Source of the DNA: Ichthyophis bannanicus
Taxonomy: Eukaryota; Chordata; Amphibia; Gymnophiona; Ichthyophiidae
Assembly (NCBI GenBank): GCA_033557465.1
Contig: CM066037.1
Span: 520,854,686-520,918,685 of the forward strand
Direction: 5' to 3'
Length of the DNA: 64,000 nucleotides
This document shows, one piece after another, positions 19,839 through 30,779 of this stretch. The notes beneath the pieces were generated by a model, which ran no database searches, was not told the origin of the DNA, and saw only the letters and a program-made list of their open reading frames with translations. Position 1 is the stretch's first letter, and the number at the start of each line of letters is the position of its first letter. Made by a program: the position numbers and the translations under genes.

Positions 19839-22770
19839 GACTCTCTGCTAGAGAACTTAGCCTTCCTGGCTCTAGAAGGACCAGAGCCCTCCACTATCCC
19901 AGGAAGGTTTTGTCACTTTGCTCCCAGATGGGGGCAAATCACAGCAGTTCATTGGACACTCTTCATCATAAGAGAGGGGTACAAACTTCATTTTTCCAGT
20001 TTGCCCCCTCTCACAAGAGTGCACCAGTTCAATTCTCCAACCTCCCTCCTCAGCCTGTTAGAGCAGGAGATTGCCACTCTTCTAGCCCAAGGGGCAATAG
20101 AGGAAGTGCCTTCTCAACAACAGAGCACGGGGTTCTACTCCCCCTATTTTCTTATCCCAAAGAAAACAGGGGGCTTCAGACCCATTTTAGATCTCAGAGT
20201 TGAACAGATTGCTAGTCAAAGAGAAATTCAAGATGGTTTCTCTAGGAACTCTGCTGCCATACCTTCACAGTCAGGATTGGCTTTGTTCTCTAGATCTCAA
20301 GGATGGGTACACTTATGTTCTCATCCATCCAACTCACAGAAGGTTCCTTCGGTTCCTTTTCCAGGAGAAGCACTATCAATACAGAGTGCTCCCCTTTGGC
20401 CTGGCCTCTGCACCAAGGGTGTTCACAAAATGCATGGCAGTGGTTGCTGTTTTTCTACGCACCCTGGGAATATTTGTCTTCCCTTATCTGGACGAATAGC
20501 TCATTCGAGCTCCTACTCAATCAGAGGCCAAGACTGCTCTAACCTGCACAATGCGTATCCTTCAATATTTAGGGCTGGTAATAAACATCCCAAAATCCAA
20601 TTTGATCCCTACTCAGTCCCTGGAATTTATAGGGGTGCTACTGGATACCACAAGGGCAAGGGCCTATCTTCCCCAGGCCCGTTGCCTTCGCTTGCTGCAG
20701 TTAGCTTCTCAAGCAGAGTCAAAACCCCTTCTAACTGCTCGAGAGATGTTACAGTTGCTAGGCCACATGGCATCCACCGTTCATGTGGTACCATATGCTC
20801 GCCTTCACATGAGAGCAGCTCAGTGGACTTTATCCACCCAATGGACCCAGGCAGGCTGCCTATCAGACAAAATAGCAAACACAAGTCACCTCATTTTGTC
20901 CCTCCAGTGGTGGAAGTCCCCTCAGAACCTTTTGCTGGGGTGTCCTTTTCAACAGCCTCTACCCCAGGCAACTCTTACAACAGATGCTTCTCCAATGGGC
21001 TGGGGAGCTCATCTTCAGGACTTCTCCACCCAGGGCATCTGGTCCCCACAGGAGACCTGTCTACATATCAATCTCTTGGAACTCAGAGCAATCTTCCTTG
21101 CTCTGCGAGTTTTCCACACCCTGCTCAGCCACAAGACAGTCCTTGTCCACACGGACAATCAGGTAGCCATGTTCTATATAAACAAGAAGGGAGGAACTTG
21201 GCTCTCTGTCGCTTTGCAACGAAGCTCTGCGACTGTGGGCCCTCGCCAGAGAGCATCACATTCATCTTCTGGCAGTCTATCTCCCAGGTGTTCAAAACTC
21301 TTGGGTAGACAGACTCAGTCGAGTTCTGCTTCCACACGAGTGGTCCCTACATATGGACCAGGTATCCAAGATTTTTCAAATTTGGGGAACCCCGGACATA
21401 GACCTCTTTGCAAGTCCGTGGAATGCCAAACTTCCCCGGCTCTGTTCCAGAACTCCGGCTCAGGGGGCTCAGGCAAGGGATGCTTTCCTCCTTCACTGGG
21501 GTCAAGATTTCCTGTATGCCTTTCCACCCATTCCCCTAATTCCCAAAACCCTGTTCAAGCTTCAGAGAGACAGAGGCCACATGATTCTCATAGCTCCACA
21601 TTGGCCACGGCAGGTGTGGTACCCTCTGCTTCTACATCTCTCTCAAGCTCCCTCCCTAGAGTTAGGGTCTGCTCCAGACCCTTCTCTCTCAGGAGGACGG
21701 AAAGTTGTGGCATCCCAATCACCAGTCTCTGCATCTCAGGGCTTGGTTGCTGAAGGCCTAGATCTCCAGGATCTTCCTCTTTCTCAACAAGTGAAAGATG
21801 TTCTTTATGCTTCCAGAAAACCTTCCACTAGACGTTCTTATGCCTTCAAGTGGAAAAGGTTTACCATCTGGTGTTCTGGAAAGGGTCTTAACCCCCGTTC
21901 CATACCTCTGGAATCGTTGCTGGAGTATCTCCTGCATCTGTCTAATGCAGGCCTTAAGACAAATTCAGTAAGAGTCCATCTGAGTGCTATTGCAGCTTCC
22001 CTCAAGCCTCTAAATGGACAACCTGTTTCCTTTCATTCCCTTGTAGCAAGGTTCATGAGAGGCCTCCTTTTAACAAAGCCTCCCATAAGGCCACCTCCGG
22101 TGGCATTGGACTTAAATTTGGTTCTTGGTCAGCTTATGCAGCCACCTTTTGAACCTTTAGCTACTACCTCCTTGAAATACCTTTCTTGGAAGGTTATCTT
22201 TCTCGTTGCAATCACATCCGCACGCTGCATCAGTGAATTGCAAGCACTAGTAGCTAATCCACCTTATACAAGGTTCCATCATGACAAGGTGGTCCTTAGG
22301 ACTAATCCACACTTTATGCCTAAGGTGGTCTCGCCTTTTCACCTCAACCAAGAGGTCTGCCTACCTGTCTTTTTCCAGGGCCTCATGCATCAAGTGCAGA
22401 GAGGAACCTTCATACCCTGGCCTGTAAAAGAGCTCTAGCTTTTTACTTACAGAGGACACAGCAACATAGAAAGTCCTCTCAACTCTTTGTTGCTTTTGAC
22501 CCTTCTCATTTGGGACAACCAGTCTCCAAGAGAACACTTTCCAACTGTCAGAGCAAGAACATTTCTCTGGAGGGCCATGTCACAGCTCACAATGTGAGAG
22601 CCATGGTAGCCTCAATGGCTCACCTGAACTCTGTGTCTATCAACGATATCTGTCGAGCAACCACTTGGGCCTCGGTTCATACCTTCACAGCCCATTACTG
22701 TTTGGACAAAGACTCCCGCAGGGATGCCTTGTTTGGTCAGGCTGTTCTCAAACACCTGTTCCATACTCAA
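19839..22770 (+). pseudogene. Family B DIRS pol (RT-RNase H, YR) of B2
   Basis: RT: LLENLAFLALEGPEPS, LAQGAIEEVPSQQ, FYSPYFLIPKKTGGFRPILD, frame change near 20190, LCSLDLKDGYTYVLI, YQYRVLPFGLASAP. Motif C reads YLDE followed by a stop (20485-20499), replacing YLDD-W, so RT is dead. RNase H: TTDASPMGWG, NLLELRAIFLAL, TDNQVAMFYINK, frame change near 21210. A one-base gain near 21680 fuses the RNase H frame to YR. In YR the catalytic Arg is Cys (SARCISEL near 22230), HNVR and HYCLDKD remain, and a deletion near 22545 removes part of the domain. Confidence 0.85.
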
Positions 22771-22940
22771 TCAACTCCTACCCACCATCCCTCAAGGGAT
22801 GCCAGAGATCCAGGTGGGGAAGTGCAGCCCTGTCCCAGGGACACACAACTTATGGGCTCTCTCCCTGGCATCAAAAGCTAGGGAGTCCCGATATATGAAG
22901 ACTCATTCCTGCTTGTTCCTGGAGATAGTACAGTTACTTT
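22771..22940 (+). other. B2 3' block and truncated ICR
   Basis: CAACTCCTACCCACCATCCC through GCTAGGGAGTCC is a 3' block also present in C1 (51066), C2 (56420) and C3 (59434). It leads into the first ICR half (CTCATTCCTGCTTGTTCCTG) and breaks off after ACAGTTAC near 22937. It is important evidence that families B and C share their 3' machinery. Confidence 0.75.
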
Positions 22941-23117
22941 ATTTATTTTTATTTATTTAGTGTACCCTTATATCCCGCTACTTCCAGCGATCAGCAGCGG
23001 TTTGCTATACATAACAGTATGGTTGTACAGGCCATGGATTAAAACATACATAATGATTCAGTACAGGACACAAACATTCAGATTAGAGGTTTACACTTGA
23101 TTGCAAGATTTTGCAAG
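22941..23117. repeat. Unclassified repeat with (TTTA)n head
   Basis: Begins with TTTATTTATTTTTATTTATT, followed by CCCTTATATCCCGCTACTTC and about 130 bp of unidentified sequence. Read in antisense it ends in a GCGGGATATAAG-plus-TAAA-type tail, as many vertebrate SINEs and short transposons do. It sits exactly between the broken end of B2 and the broken start of B3. I cannot assign a family. Confidence 0.4.
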
Positions 23118-25011
23118 ACATGGTGCAGTTAGCTTCTCAAGCAGTGCTAAAGCCTCATCTCACTGCTTGAGAAATGTTACAACTATTAGGCCACATGGCA
23201 TCTACTGTACATGTGGTTCCCTATGCTCGCCTCCATATGAGGGCAGCCCAGTGGATTTTATCCACTCAATGGACCCAGGCATCTGGATGCCTGTCAGACA
23301 AAATAGCAAACACAAGTCGCCTTATTTTGTCCCTCCAGTGGTGGAAGTCCACTCAAAACCTGTTGCTGGGGTCCCCTTTTCAACAACCCTTACCCCAAGC
23401 AACTCTCACAACAGATGCTTCTCCAGTGGTTTGGGGAGCTCATCTGCAAGACCTCTCCACCCAGGGCACCTGGTCTCCACAGGAGAGTCATCTACATATC
23501 AATCTCTTGGAGCTCAGAGCTATCTTCCTTGCTCTGCGAGTGTTCCACACCTTGCTCAGCTACAAAGACAGTCCTCATTCATACGGACAATCAAGTAGCC
23601 ATGTTCTATGTGAACAAGCAAGGGGGAACAAGCTCTCTGTCGCTTTGCAACGAAGCTTTGCGACTATGGGCCCTCGCCAGAGAGCAGCAGATTCATCTTC
23701 TGGCAGTGTATCTTCCAGGCATTCAAAACTCTTGGGCAGACAGACTCAGTCGAGTTCTGCTTCCACAAGAGTGGTCTCTGCATGCAGAGCAGGTGGCCAG
23801 AATATTTCAACTTTGGGGAACCCTGGACATAGACCTCTTTACAAGTCCGTGGAATGCCAAACTTCCCTGGTAATGTTCCAGAATTCCGGCTCAGGCCAGG
23901 GATGCTTTCCTCCTTTACTGGGGTCAAGACTTCCTGTATGCCTTTCCACCCATTCCCCTAATTCCCAAAACCCTTTTCAAGCTTCAGAGAGACAGAGGCC
24001 GTATGATTCTCATAGCTCCACATTGACCACGGCACGTGTGGTACCCTCTGCTTCTACATCTCTCTCAAGCTCCCTCCCTGGAGTTAGGGTCTGCTCCAGA
24101 TCTCCTATCTCAGGAGGACGGAATGTTATGGCATCCCAATCCCCAGTCTCTGCATCTCAGGGCTTGGTTGCTGAAGGCCTAGATCTCCATGATCTTAATC
24201 TCCCTCAGCAAGCAAAAGATATTCTTTTTGCTTCCAGGAAACCTTCCACAAGACCCTCTTATGCTTTCAAGTGGAAAAGGTTTACCATATGGTGTTCTTA
24301 AAAGGGTCTTAACCCCCTTGCGATACCTCTGGAATCATTGCTGGAGTATCTCCTTCATTTATCCAATGCAGGTCTTAAGACTAATTCAGTAAGAGTCCAT
24401 TTGAGTGCTATTGCAGCTTCCTTTAAACCTCTAAATAGACAGCCTATTTCCTCTCATCCTCTTATAGCAAGATTTATGAGAGGCCTGCTTTTAACTAAGC
24501 CTCCCATTAGACCACCACCGGTAGCATGGGACTTAAACCTGGTTCTTGGGCAGCTCATGAAGCCACCTTTCGAACCCTTAGCTACTACCTCCTTGAAATT
24601 CCTTTCTTGGAAGGTTATCTTTCTCATTGCAATCACATCAGCACGCCGCATTAGTGAGTTGCAAGCGCTAGTAGCTGATCCACCTTATACAAGGTTCCAT
24701 CATGACAAGGTAGTCCTTAGGACTCATCCACACTTTATGCCAAAGTTGGTCTTGCCTTTTCATCTGAACCAAGCGGTCTACCTACCTGTGTTTTTTCCAA
24801 GGCCTCATGCATCAAATGCAGAGAGGAATCTTCATACCTTGGACTGTAAAAGAGCTTTAGCCTTTTACTTACAAAGAACACAGCAACATAGAAAGTCCTC
24901 TCAACTCTTTGTTGCTTTTGATCCTTCTCATTTGGGACTTCCAGTCTCCAAGAGAACACTGTCTAACTGGATCGCTCAGTGTATTTCCTTCGCCTACCAG
25001 AGTAAGAACCT
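23118..25011 (+). pseudogene. Family B DIRS pol fragment (B3): RT thumb, RNase H, YR
   Basis: Starts in the RT thumb (MLQLLGHMASTVHVVPYARL) and passes through RNase H (TTDASPVVWG, where the usual Gly is Val; NLLELRAIFLAL; TDNQVAMFYVNK in frame 23415-23873). The RT-RNase H frame ends with the WLLKA stop near 24180, while YR continues in the -1 frame (GLVAEGLDLHDL, PSTRPSYAFKWKRFTIWC). A TGG-to-TAA-type change stops it at about 24300, and it reopens to SARRISEL near 24650 (catalytic Arg kept). It is interrupted at 25011 by the fold-back element before the HxxR box. It could be the missing 3' part of B1. Confidence 0.8.
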
Positions 25012-25395
25012 ATCTCCAGGAACAAGCAGGAATGAGTCTTCACATATGGGTACGTCGGTACCGACGGAGCCTGCGCTGGAACGCTCCCTAGCGTCCAATC
25101 AGAAAGCTTTTGGGAGCATCCCACAGCGCCTGCGTGCTGCATTCCCGCCTTTCCCAACTGTTTCTCCTCGGTTCTTTTTCCGCGGAGCCAGCAGGTCATG
25201 TTCCTGTCACGGCAGAAGAATTTCCTTATTTTTACTTTATTTCTTTTGTGTCGCGTCTGCCTTCTTCGACGCTGTACCAGTACCGCCGGTCTTGTTCTTT
25301 TTCTTCTTCTAAAAAATAAAAACATTTTTTCCGTTCTTTTTCTTCAGGTGCACTTCAGTTTTGGGCCTTAGGCCCAAAATTTATTTTCCTTAAAT

Positions 25396-26815
25396 ATGGA
25401 AAAGCCTGCCTCAGGTTTAAAAAGTGCACAAAATGTGGTGGTACTATTTCCGTCACCGACACCCATGACTGGTGTCTAAAATGTTTAGGTCCTGACCATT
25501 CCATAACAGATTGTGTGTCCTGTTCCATGATGTCTAAAAGAGGTTGGCAGAACCGAGCTGCCAAGCTCAGTACCCTGTTTCCCTCTGATGCGGCTTCGGT
25601 GGCATCGACGTCTTCCAGGGCTGCTTCTTCCTCACATGGATCTCAGGTAACTAAACATAAATCCAGCCAGTCCTCGAAGGGTAGATCTCCTTCTAAGCAT
25701 CGAGATGCCTCTGGCCTTGCCCTCGAGGATTCTGCACCGGCAAAATTACCCCGGCGGGAGGCTTCGGCCTCTAAAGCATCATCGGGGTTCCAGGATGATC
25801 TCAATGGCGTGGCCTTGACAGATCTCCTGGTGCCATGCTCTGGGGTACCGGTGGCTTCCACCGGTACCGACTTCCAAGCATTGGCGGCGTCGATGGATCA
25901 GAGGATTCTGTCCATCGAACACAGTCTGGCGGCTTTCCTTGTGGCATCGACGCCCGTGGTACTGCAACAGACTACTCCGCCGGTACCAGCTCCTAGCATC
26001 GCCATCGGCACCGATCCCGGTACCGGTGGCATCGGCATCGGTGTCCGCTATGCAGGTACTCTGTCCTCTGAAGCCCTCCGGTACCGATACCCTGGTACCG
26101 GTGATTCCCGATACCGATCCTGGTCGGTACGGGTATCGGGCTTTGCAAGAGCATCCGGACAGACGATACTTCGATTCCTCTGAGGATTCTGAAGAGTCGG
26201 TCGATGCAGTGATGCTTCTTCCACAGGAGGAGTCCTCTCCTAAACGAAGAATGTCTCCTCTAGAGGATTTGTCTTTTCAAGACTTTATCAGAGAGGTGGC
26301 TCGGGGTCTCTCTATTACAGTGGCACCTGAATCAGAGCCCAGAGCCAAGGAGTTAGATATTTTACAATATCCCAAAACTCCCAAAGAGGCAGCTACCTTA
26401 CCTATTCATGAGATTCTGTATGATCTCATGTTGAGGATGTGGGAAGCACCTCTAACCACCTCTCCTCATTCTTGCAGGTTGGATACCATGTATCGTGTCC
26501 CTCCTTGTCCTGGTTTCCATAAAACTCAACGTCCTCACCACTCTATTGTGGTTGAGTCTGCAATGAGAAAGATTAGAAGTGTCAAAAGTTATGCCTCTAA
26601 TCCTCCAGGATGTGAATGTAGAACCCTGGATGCTTTTGGAAGAAGAGTCTTCCATGCTTGCTGCGAGAATTAATTCCTATAGTCTTTACATGGGAATGTT
26701 CTTAAAAGAAGTCACTGACCATTTGCAGACTTTAAGTCCTTTTATATCTGAAGATAAAAGGCAGGAATTTCTCACTCGGCTCAAACATGCCTAGGATATC
26801 TCCAAATTCTCCAAC
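25396..26815 (+). pseudogene. Family B DIRS gag, forward arm of fold-back element
   Basis: ATG at 25396, but a one-base loss in the A run after GF shifts the frame within the first 12 codons. Gag continues in the frame seen from 25515: MSKRGWQNRAAKLSTLFPSD, the serine-rich part, a GGTACC-rich middle with another frame change near 25990, SFQDFIREVARGLSITVAPE, LPIHEILYDLMLRMWEAPL, HSIVVESAMRKIRSVKSYAS, and a broken YMGMFLKEVTDHLQTLSPF to about 26793 where a stop replaces an expected codon. It ends at the inversion point near 26815. Confidence 0.78.
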
Positions 26816-27902
26816 CAGTCCAGTCTACGAGAATGAGGAGAGAGAGTGAGAGGAGTCTCCCATAGATCAATCATGTGTTCATAAAGAATCTCATGAATTG
26901 GTAAGGTGACCGCCTCTTTAGGAGCTCTAGAATAGCCTAAAATATCCAATTTTTTAGCTCTAGGCTCTGATTCAGAAGTTACTGAAATAGAAAGTCCTTT
27001 AGCTACTTCTCTTATGAAGTCTTGAAAGGACAAGTCTTCTGGAGGAGACATTCTTCTTTTTGGAGAAGAAGGCTCTTCAGGAAGGGCTATGGATACTTTA
27101 GGAGACTCGTCTGATGTATCAGAATGATCAGAGGAATCGAAGTATCGTCTGTCAGGGTGCTCTTCCAACGCTCGATACGCGTATCGAGCAGTATCGACAT
27201 CGGGCGTCCCCGGTACTGGATCGGTACCGGTAAGCAGCCCTGGACAAGGAACCGCAGCAGCCGGTATCCTGGTCGATGTCGATGCAGTCGGTATCGGTGC
27301 TGGTACCGGAGCCGATACCGAGAACGGAGTTTGTTTCGGTACCAGCGGCGTCGCAGCTTGAATGAAGGCCATAATAGCCTGCTGCATGGACAGAACATTG
27401 TGATCCATTGACGCCATGAATGCCTGGAAGTCGGTACTGGGAAATTGTGCCGGTACCCCAGAGCGTTCTAACAGGTGATCAGTCGAGGCCGTGCCATCGA
27501 TGTCAACCTGTAACCCCATAGGAGGAGCTTTGGAAGCCGGAGCTTCCCGCCGGGGTTGTTTTGCTGGCGCAGGATCCTCGAGGGCAATCCCGGAGGCATC
27601 TTGATGCTTAGAGGGAGATCTACCCTTCGAGGACCTGCTAGGTTTATGTTTGGTTACCTGAGATCCATCAGGAGAAGACCTGGAAGATGTCGATGCTACC
27701 GACAGTGCATCAGCGGGAAACAGCACATGGAGCTTGGCTGCTTGGTTCTGTAATCCCCGTTTAGACATTAGAGAGCAGGATGGACAATCCGGAATGGAGT
27801 GTTCAGGACCCAAACATTTAAGACACCATTCATGGGTATCTGTAACAGAAATAGTACCGCTACACTTAGTACATTTTTAAACCCGGAGGCTGGTTTTTCC
27901 AT
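26816..27902 (-). pseudogene. Family B-like DIRS gag, inverted arm of fold-back element
   Basis: Reads leftward from ATG at 27902 (MEKPAS). A one-base loss in the A run after GF disrupts the first codons, as in the forward arm. From 27813 it is open for 340 codons: MSKRGLQNQAAKL, SSKGRSPSKHQDASG, ALEDPAPAKQPRREAPASKA, HPDRRYFDSSDHSD, PEDLSFQDFIREVAKGLSIS and LPIHEILYEHMIDLWETPLT. It ends at the junction with forward sequence. It represents a divergent B subfamily, unlike the forward arm. Confidence 0.8.
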
Positions 27903-28302
27903 GAGGGAAATTTTCTTGTAGGCCCGGAGGCCCAAGAAGAGAATATACTAAGTGAAGAGAAAATAGATTTTTTTTTTTTTTTTTAAAAGAAAGAGAAAAA
28001 GACCGGCGATACTGGTCCGGAGTCGGGGAAGGCAGACACGCGACCAAAGAAATAAAATAAAGAACTTCAGCGGTGACAGGGCTCGACCTGCTGGCTCCGC
28101 GGCAAAGGAGAACTGAGGAGAGATGGTTAGGAAAGGCGGGAAGGCAGCGTGCAGGCGCTGTGGGATGCTCCCAAAAGCTTTCCTTTTTGGGAAGCTGGGG
28201 AGCGTTCCCGCGCAGGCTCCGTCGGTACCGACGTACCCATATGTGAAGACTTATTCCTGCTGTTCCCAGAGATCACCTGTTTCAGGTAAGTAACTGTGCT
28301 TT

Positions 28303-28743
28303 CTTTGCTGCTGAGACTAGAGGGAGTTCTCTTGTTCAGCCTGGGTTCCTCGGTAGCTCAGAGCTGGGGAGTCACCCATATGTGAGGACTGACTTCCTGC
28401 TTGGTCCTGGAGAAAGAGTAGTTACTCACCTGTAACAGGTGTTCTCCAGGAGCAGCAGGAATCAGTCCTCACAACCCTCCCTCTTCCCCTTGGAGTTGCA
28501 GTTGTACATAGTTTTTATTTTTCATTTTTGTGTGCTGTTCTTAGCTATGTCATTTGACTGAGGTAAGATGGCACCTTTAGGCGGGAAGGGAACCGCGCAT
28601 GCATGCCTGCATTCCCAAAGGCTTTCATAGAAAGCTGGGGAAATGCTCCCCTGGGGCTTCATCGGCGCCGATGACACCCATATGTGAGGACTGATTCCTG
28701 CTGCTCCTGGAGAACACCTGTTACAGGTGAGTAACTACTCTTT
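28303..28743 (+). other. Family A DIRS 3' end: 3' block, ICR and right ITR (A0)
   Basis: 28303-28374 matches the A1 segment just before its ICR (CTAGAGGGAGTTCTC, GGTAGCTCAGAGCTGGGGAG). The ICR spans 28375-28482. The right ITR contains the perfect palindrome CATCGGCGCCGATG at 28660-28673, both arms changed relative to CGTCGGCGCCGACG, and ends CAGGTGAGTAACTACTCTTT at 28743. The YR gene expected upstream is missing. Confidence 0.82.
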
Positions 28744-28957
28744 CCTTCAATTCTTCCGCACCTTTAAATACCACTTCGGTCATGGGTAACATCCCTACAT
28801 CTTCCTCAGTAAAGACCGAAGCAAAGAATTCATTCAGTCTCTCCACTATCGCCTTGTCGCCTCTTTTGCCCCTTTAACCCCTCTATCATCTAATGGACCA
28901 ACTGACTCTCTCTCACAGGTTTTTTGCTACGAATGTACTTGAAAAAGTCTTTATTTT
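28744..28957 (-). mobile_element. CR1 ORF2 fragment (segment before RT motif A)
   Basis: Minus-strand translation in mixed frames gives DFFKYIRSKKPVRES, LNEFFASVFTEEDVGMLPM and TEVVFKGAEELK, the CR1 region upstream of the RT core. It lies between the A0 right end and the D gag, truncated on both sides. Confidence 0.75.
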
Positions 28958-30779
28958 GTGTGCTGGCACTGGGCCCAAAAGCTGCAGAGCCTTCTGGCTT
29001 AAAAACCAGAATGGCAGCCATGGAGCAAAACGTAACTGCTAGCTTGGCCATGCAGCAGGCAAGGATGTCTGGTTGGTCTGCACATATGCCCCAATGACTG
29101 TGCCACCGAATGCGGGGGAGTCCCCGGTCATCGAGCCAATCTCTGAGGCCACTGGCTTCTGGTAAGCCTCAGCTCTGGTCAAGGTCCCGGTCCCATTCCT
29201 CAGGTATCCAGTCCTCCCCAGCCAGTTTCCAAGACTCTGTCCCCAGGTCCTTGGGTGGGCCCCTGGCCCTTCGTTCGAGGCATGGAGTTGCAAGGCCTCA
29301 GACTTGTACTCTCCCCTCGATGCCAATGGGAAACAGACAACAAGGCCTCCCTTTGGACCCATCTTCCCCGGCACCATTCTCTGGAGGATGTAGCCTTCCA
29401 TGACTTTGTCAGGGATATGGCCTGAGCCCTCTCGGTGCAAACCGAAATGGAGGAGGACCCCCGTGCCTAGGAAGGAACTGGAGATCCTCCAGTTAGTCTC
29501 CATCCATGTGCAGGAGCAGCTGATCCTCAAGCGGCTACTATTGTGAATGTGGGAGACTCTGGCATCAGTACCGATGGTCAGCTGATGCCTCGACGCCTTA
29601 TACCGTATCAGGAAGGGGCCAGGTTCCACAAGTCCCAAATCCCACACAATTCCATGGTGGTTGAATCAACCATGCAGTGACTCAAGAGCCAGAAGAATTA
29701 CTCTCTTGTCCCCCCTGGAAGGGATACTTGCGCCCTTGACGCCCTAGGACAGTGATGGCTAACCTTTTTGAGCCCGAGTGCCCAAACTGCCGCACAAAAC
29801 CAAAGAATTTCCTCAAAGTGCCAGCACGTCCATTAAAGCCTCATTTGCATAAGGTGCCTCATTTGCATAAATATTTGCATAATGTTACCATACACTAACT
29901 TTTAGTAAACATGCCTCTTAATGAGTATATGGATAAAGAAAGACTAAAAGGTTTCTACATTACTATAATCCAGTACCAACCGCCAGGCACATTAGGAACT
30001 ACTACAAACGCTGCCCATTTAGAACCCATAGCAAACCCGCCGTATCCTAACAGTACTACCAGGACTCACAAAGCACCATACCCTAACTATCAAAAGGCAA
30101 CACTGCAAATATTAAACCAATACATTTCAGAGAACAACAATACATGACCTACTGGGGAAAGAACAAGTGGCAATGTCAAATAGGAATTATATAAACAGAA
30201 TACCTCAGCTCAGTTACACATGCAGAACAGACCATCACCAAACAAGGAATCACAATTTAAAAACAGGAAGACAATAATTAAACTGGGAACCCCAAAAGCC
30301 AAACTTGGAATATACAACAACACTGTAGAAATAAAACTATAAATTAATTTCCTCTTGTACTAAATAAAGCGCAAAAATTAATGATGCACATTTCCCAGAG
30401 CTGACATATTCCAGTTAATAAATTCAAAATAAAGAGATATTTTTCTACCTTTTGTGCATTTTTTTTCAGTTGCAATTGCTCCAGCCACTTTCTTCTGGTT
30501 TCTTCGTGTCTTCTCCTAACTCTCCATCTGCTGTCCATTTGTCCTTTCTTCTGTCTTCTTGGTTTTTTTTTTTCCATTCTCTCTCTACATCTGCTTTAAC
30601 ATACTAATCTTTCTCCTTTTGCTCTTTCCTCATTCCTATTTCATCTACTCAAAATTTACCCCTCCATCCTCAATCCCCACTTATTCTCCCAATACCCGGC
30701 CAATTGTAGATTTTTTATCCCTCCCACACAAAATATTTTTCCCCTCTCCATTTTACTCTCCCAGCCCCATCCCATTCTA

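Larger units (their letters stand above)
11997..22940 (+). mobile_element. DIRS family B copy B2, split by A1 and truncated in its ICR
   Basis: Left end ATCTCCAGGAACAAGCAGGA at 11997, inserted in B1 RT. The order is ITR, leader, gag (12389-13088), A1 insertion, gag remainder (18817-19838), RT-RNase H (to about 21735) and YR (to about 22770). A 3' block then leads into the first half of the ICR (about 22887-22937), where the copy stops; its right ITR is lost. Neighbouring sequence from 22941 is unrelated. Confidence 0.85.
25012..28302 (+). mobile_element. Fold-back DIRS element: gag forward then gag inverted, no pol
   Basis: The left end ATCTCCAGGAACAAGCAGGA at 25012 is followed by a forward B gag to about 26815. 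Sequence then switches to an inverted B gag (26816-27902), an inverted leader and a right ITR ending with CAGGTAAGTAACTGTGCTTT at 28302. The two gags differ clearly, so this is not a simple palindromic duplication of one copy. It could be a strand-switch product or a fusion of two copies. Between the legitimate DIRS ends there is no RT, RNase H, YR or ICR. Confidence 0.75.
7982..28743 (+). mobile_element. DIRS-type element A0 (old family A copy), outer host of the nest
   Basis: Inferred outermost element. Its degraded left end at about 7982 (CACATATGGGTGACGTCGGC) and gag start at 8362 are family A, and a family A ICR and right ITR occur at 28375-28743. Both ends have diverged well beyond copies A1 and A2, which suits an old pair. 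Between them lie CR1, B1, B2, A1, B3 and a fold-back element, and A0's own RT and YR genes are missing. The pairing of ends is an inference: the nest has lost sequence, and two different A copies cannot be excluded. Confidence 0.55.

Noticed and set aside
29911..30147. A 78-codon open frame conserved between the two hAT elements (also 48949-49185)
   Set aside because: Comparing the two copies gives 9 amino-acid-changing and 3 silent differences, about what neutral drift predicts, and it resembles no transposase. It is probably shared noncoding sequence.
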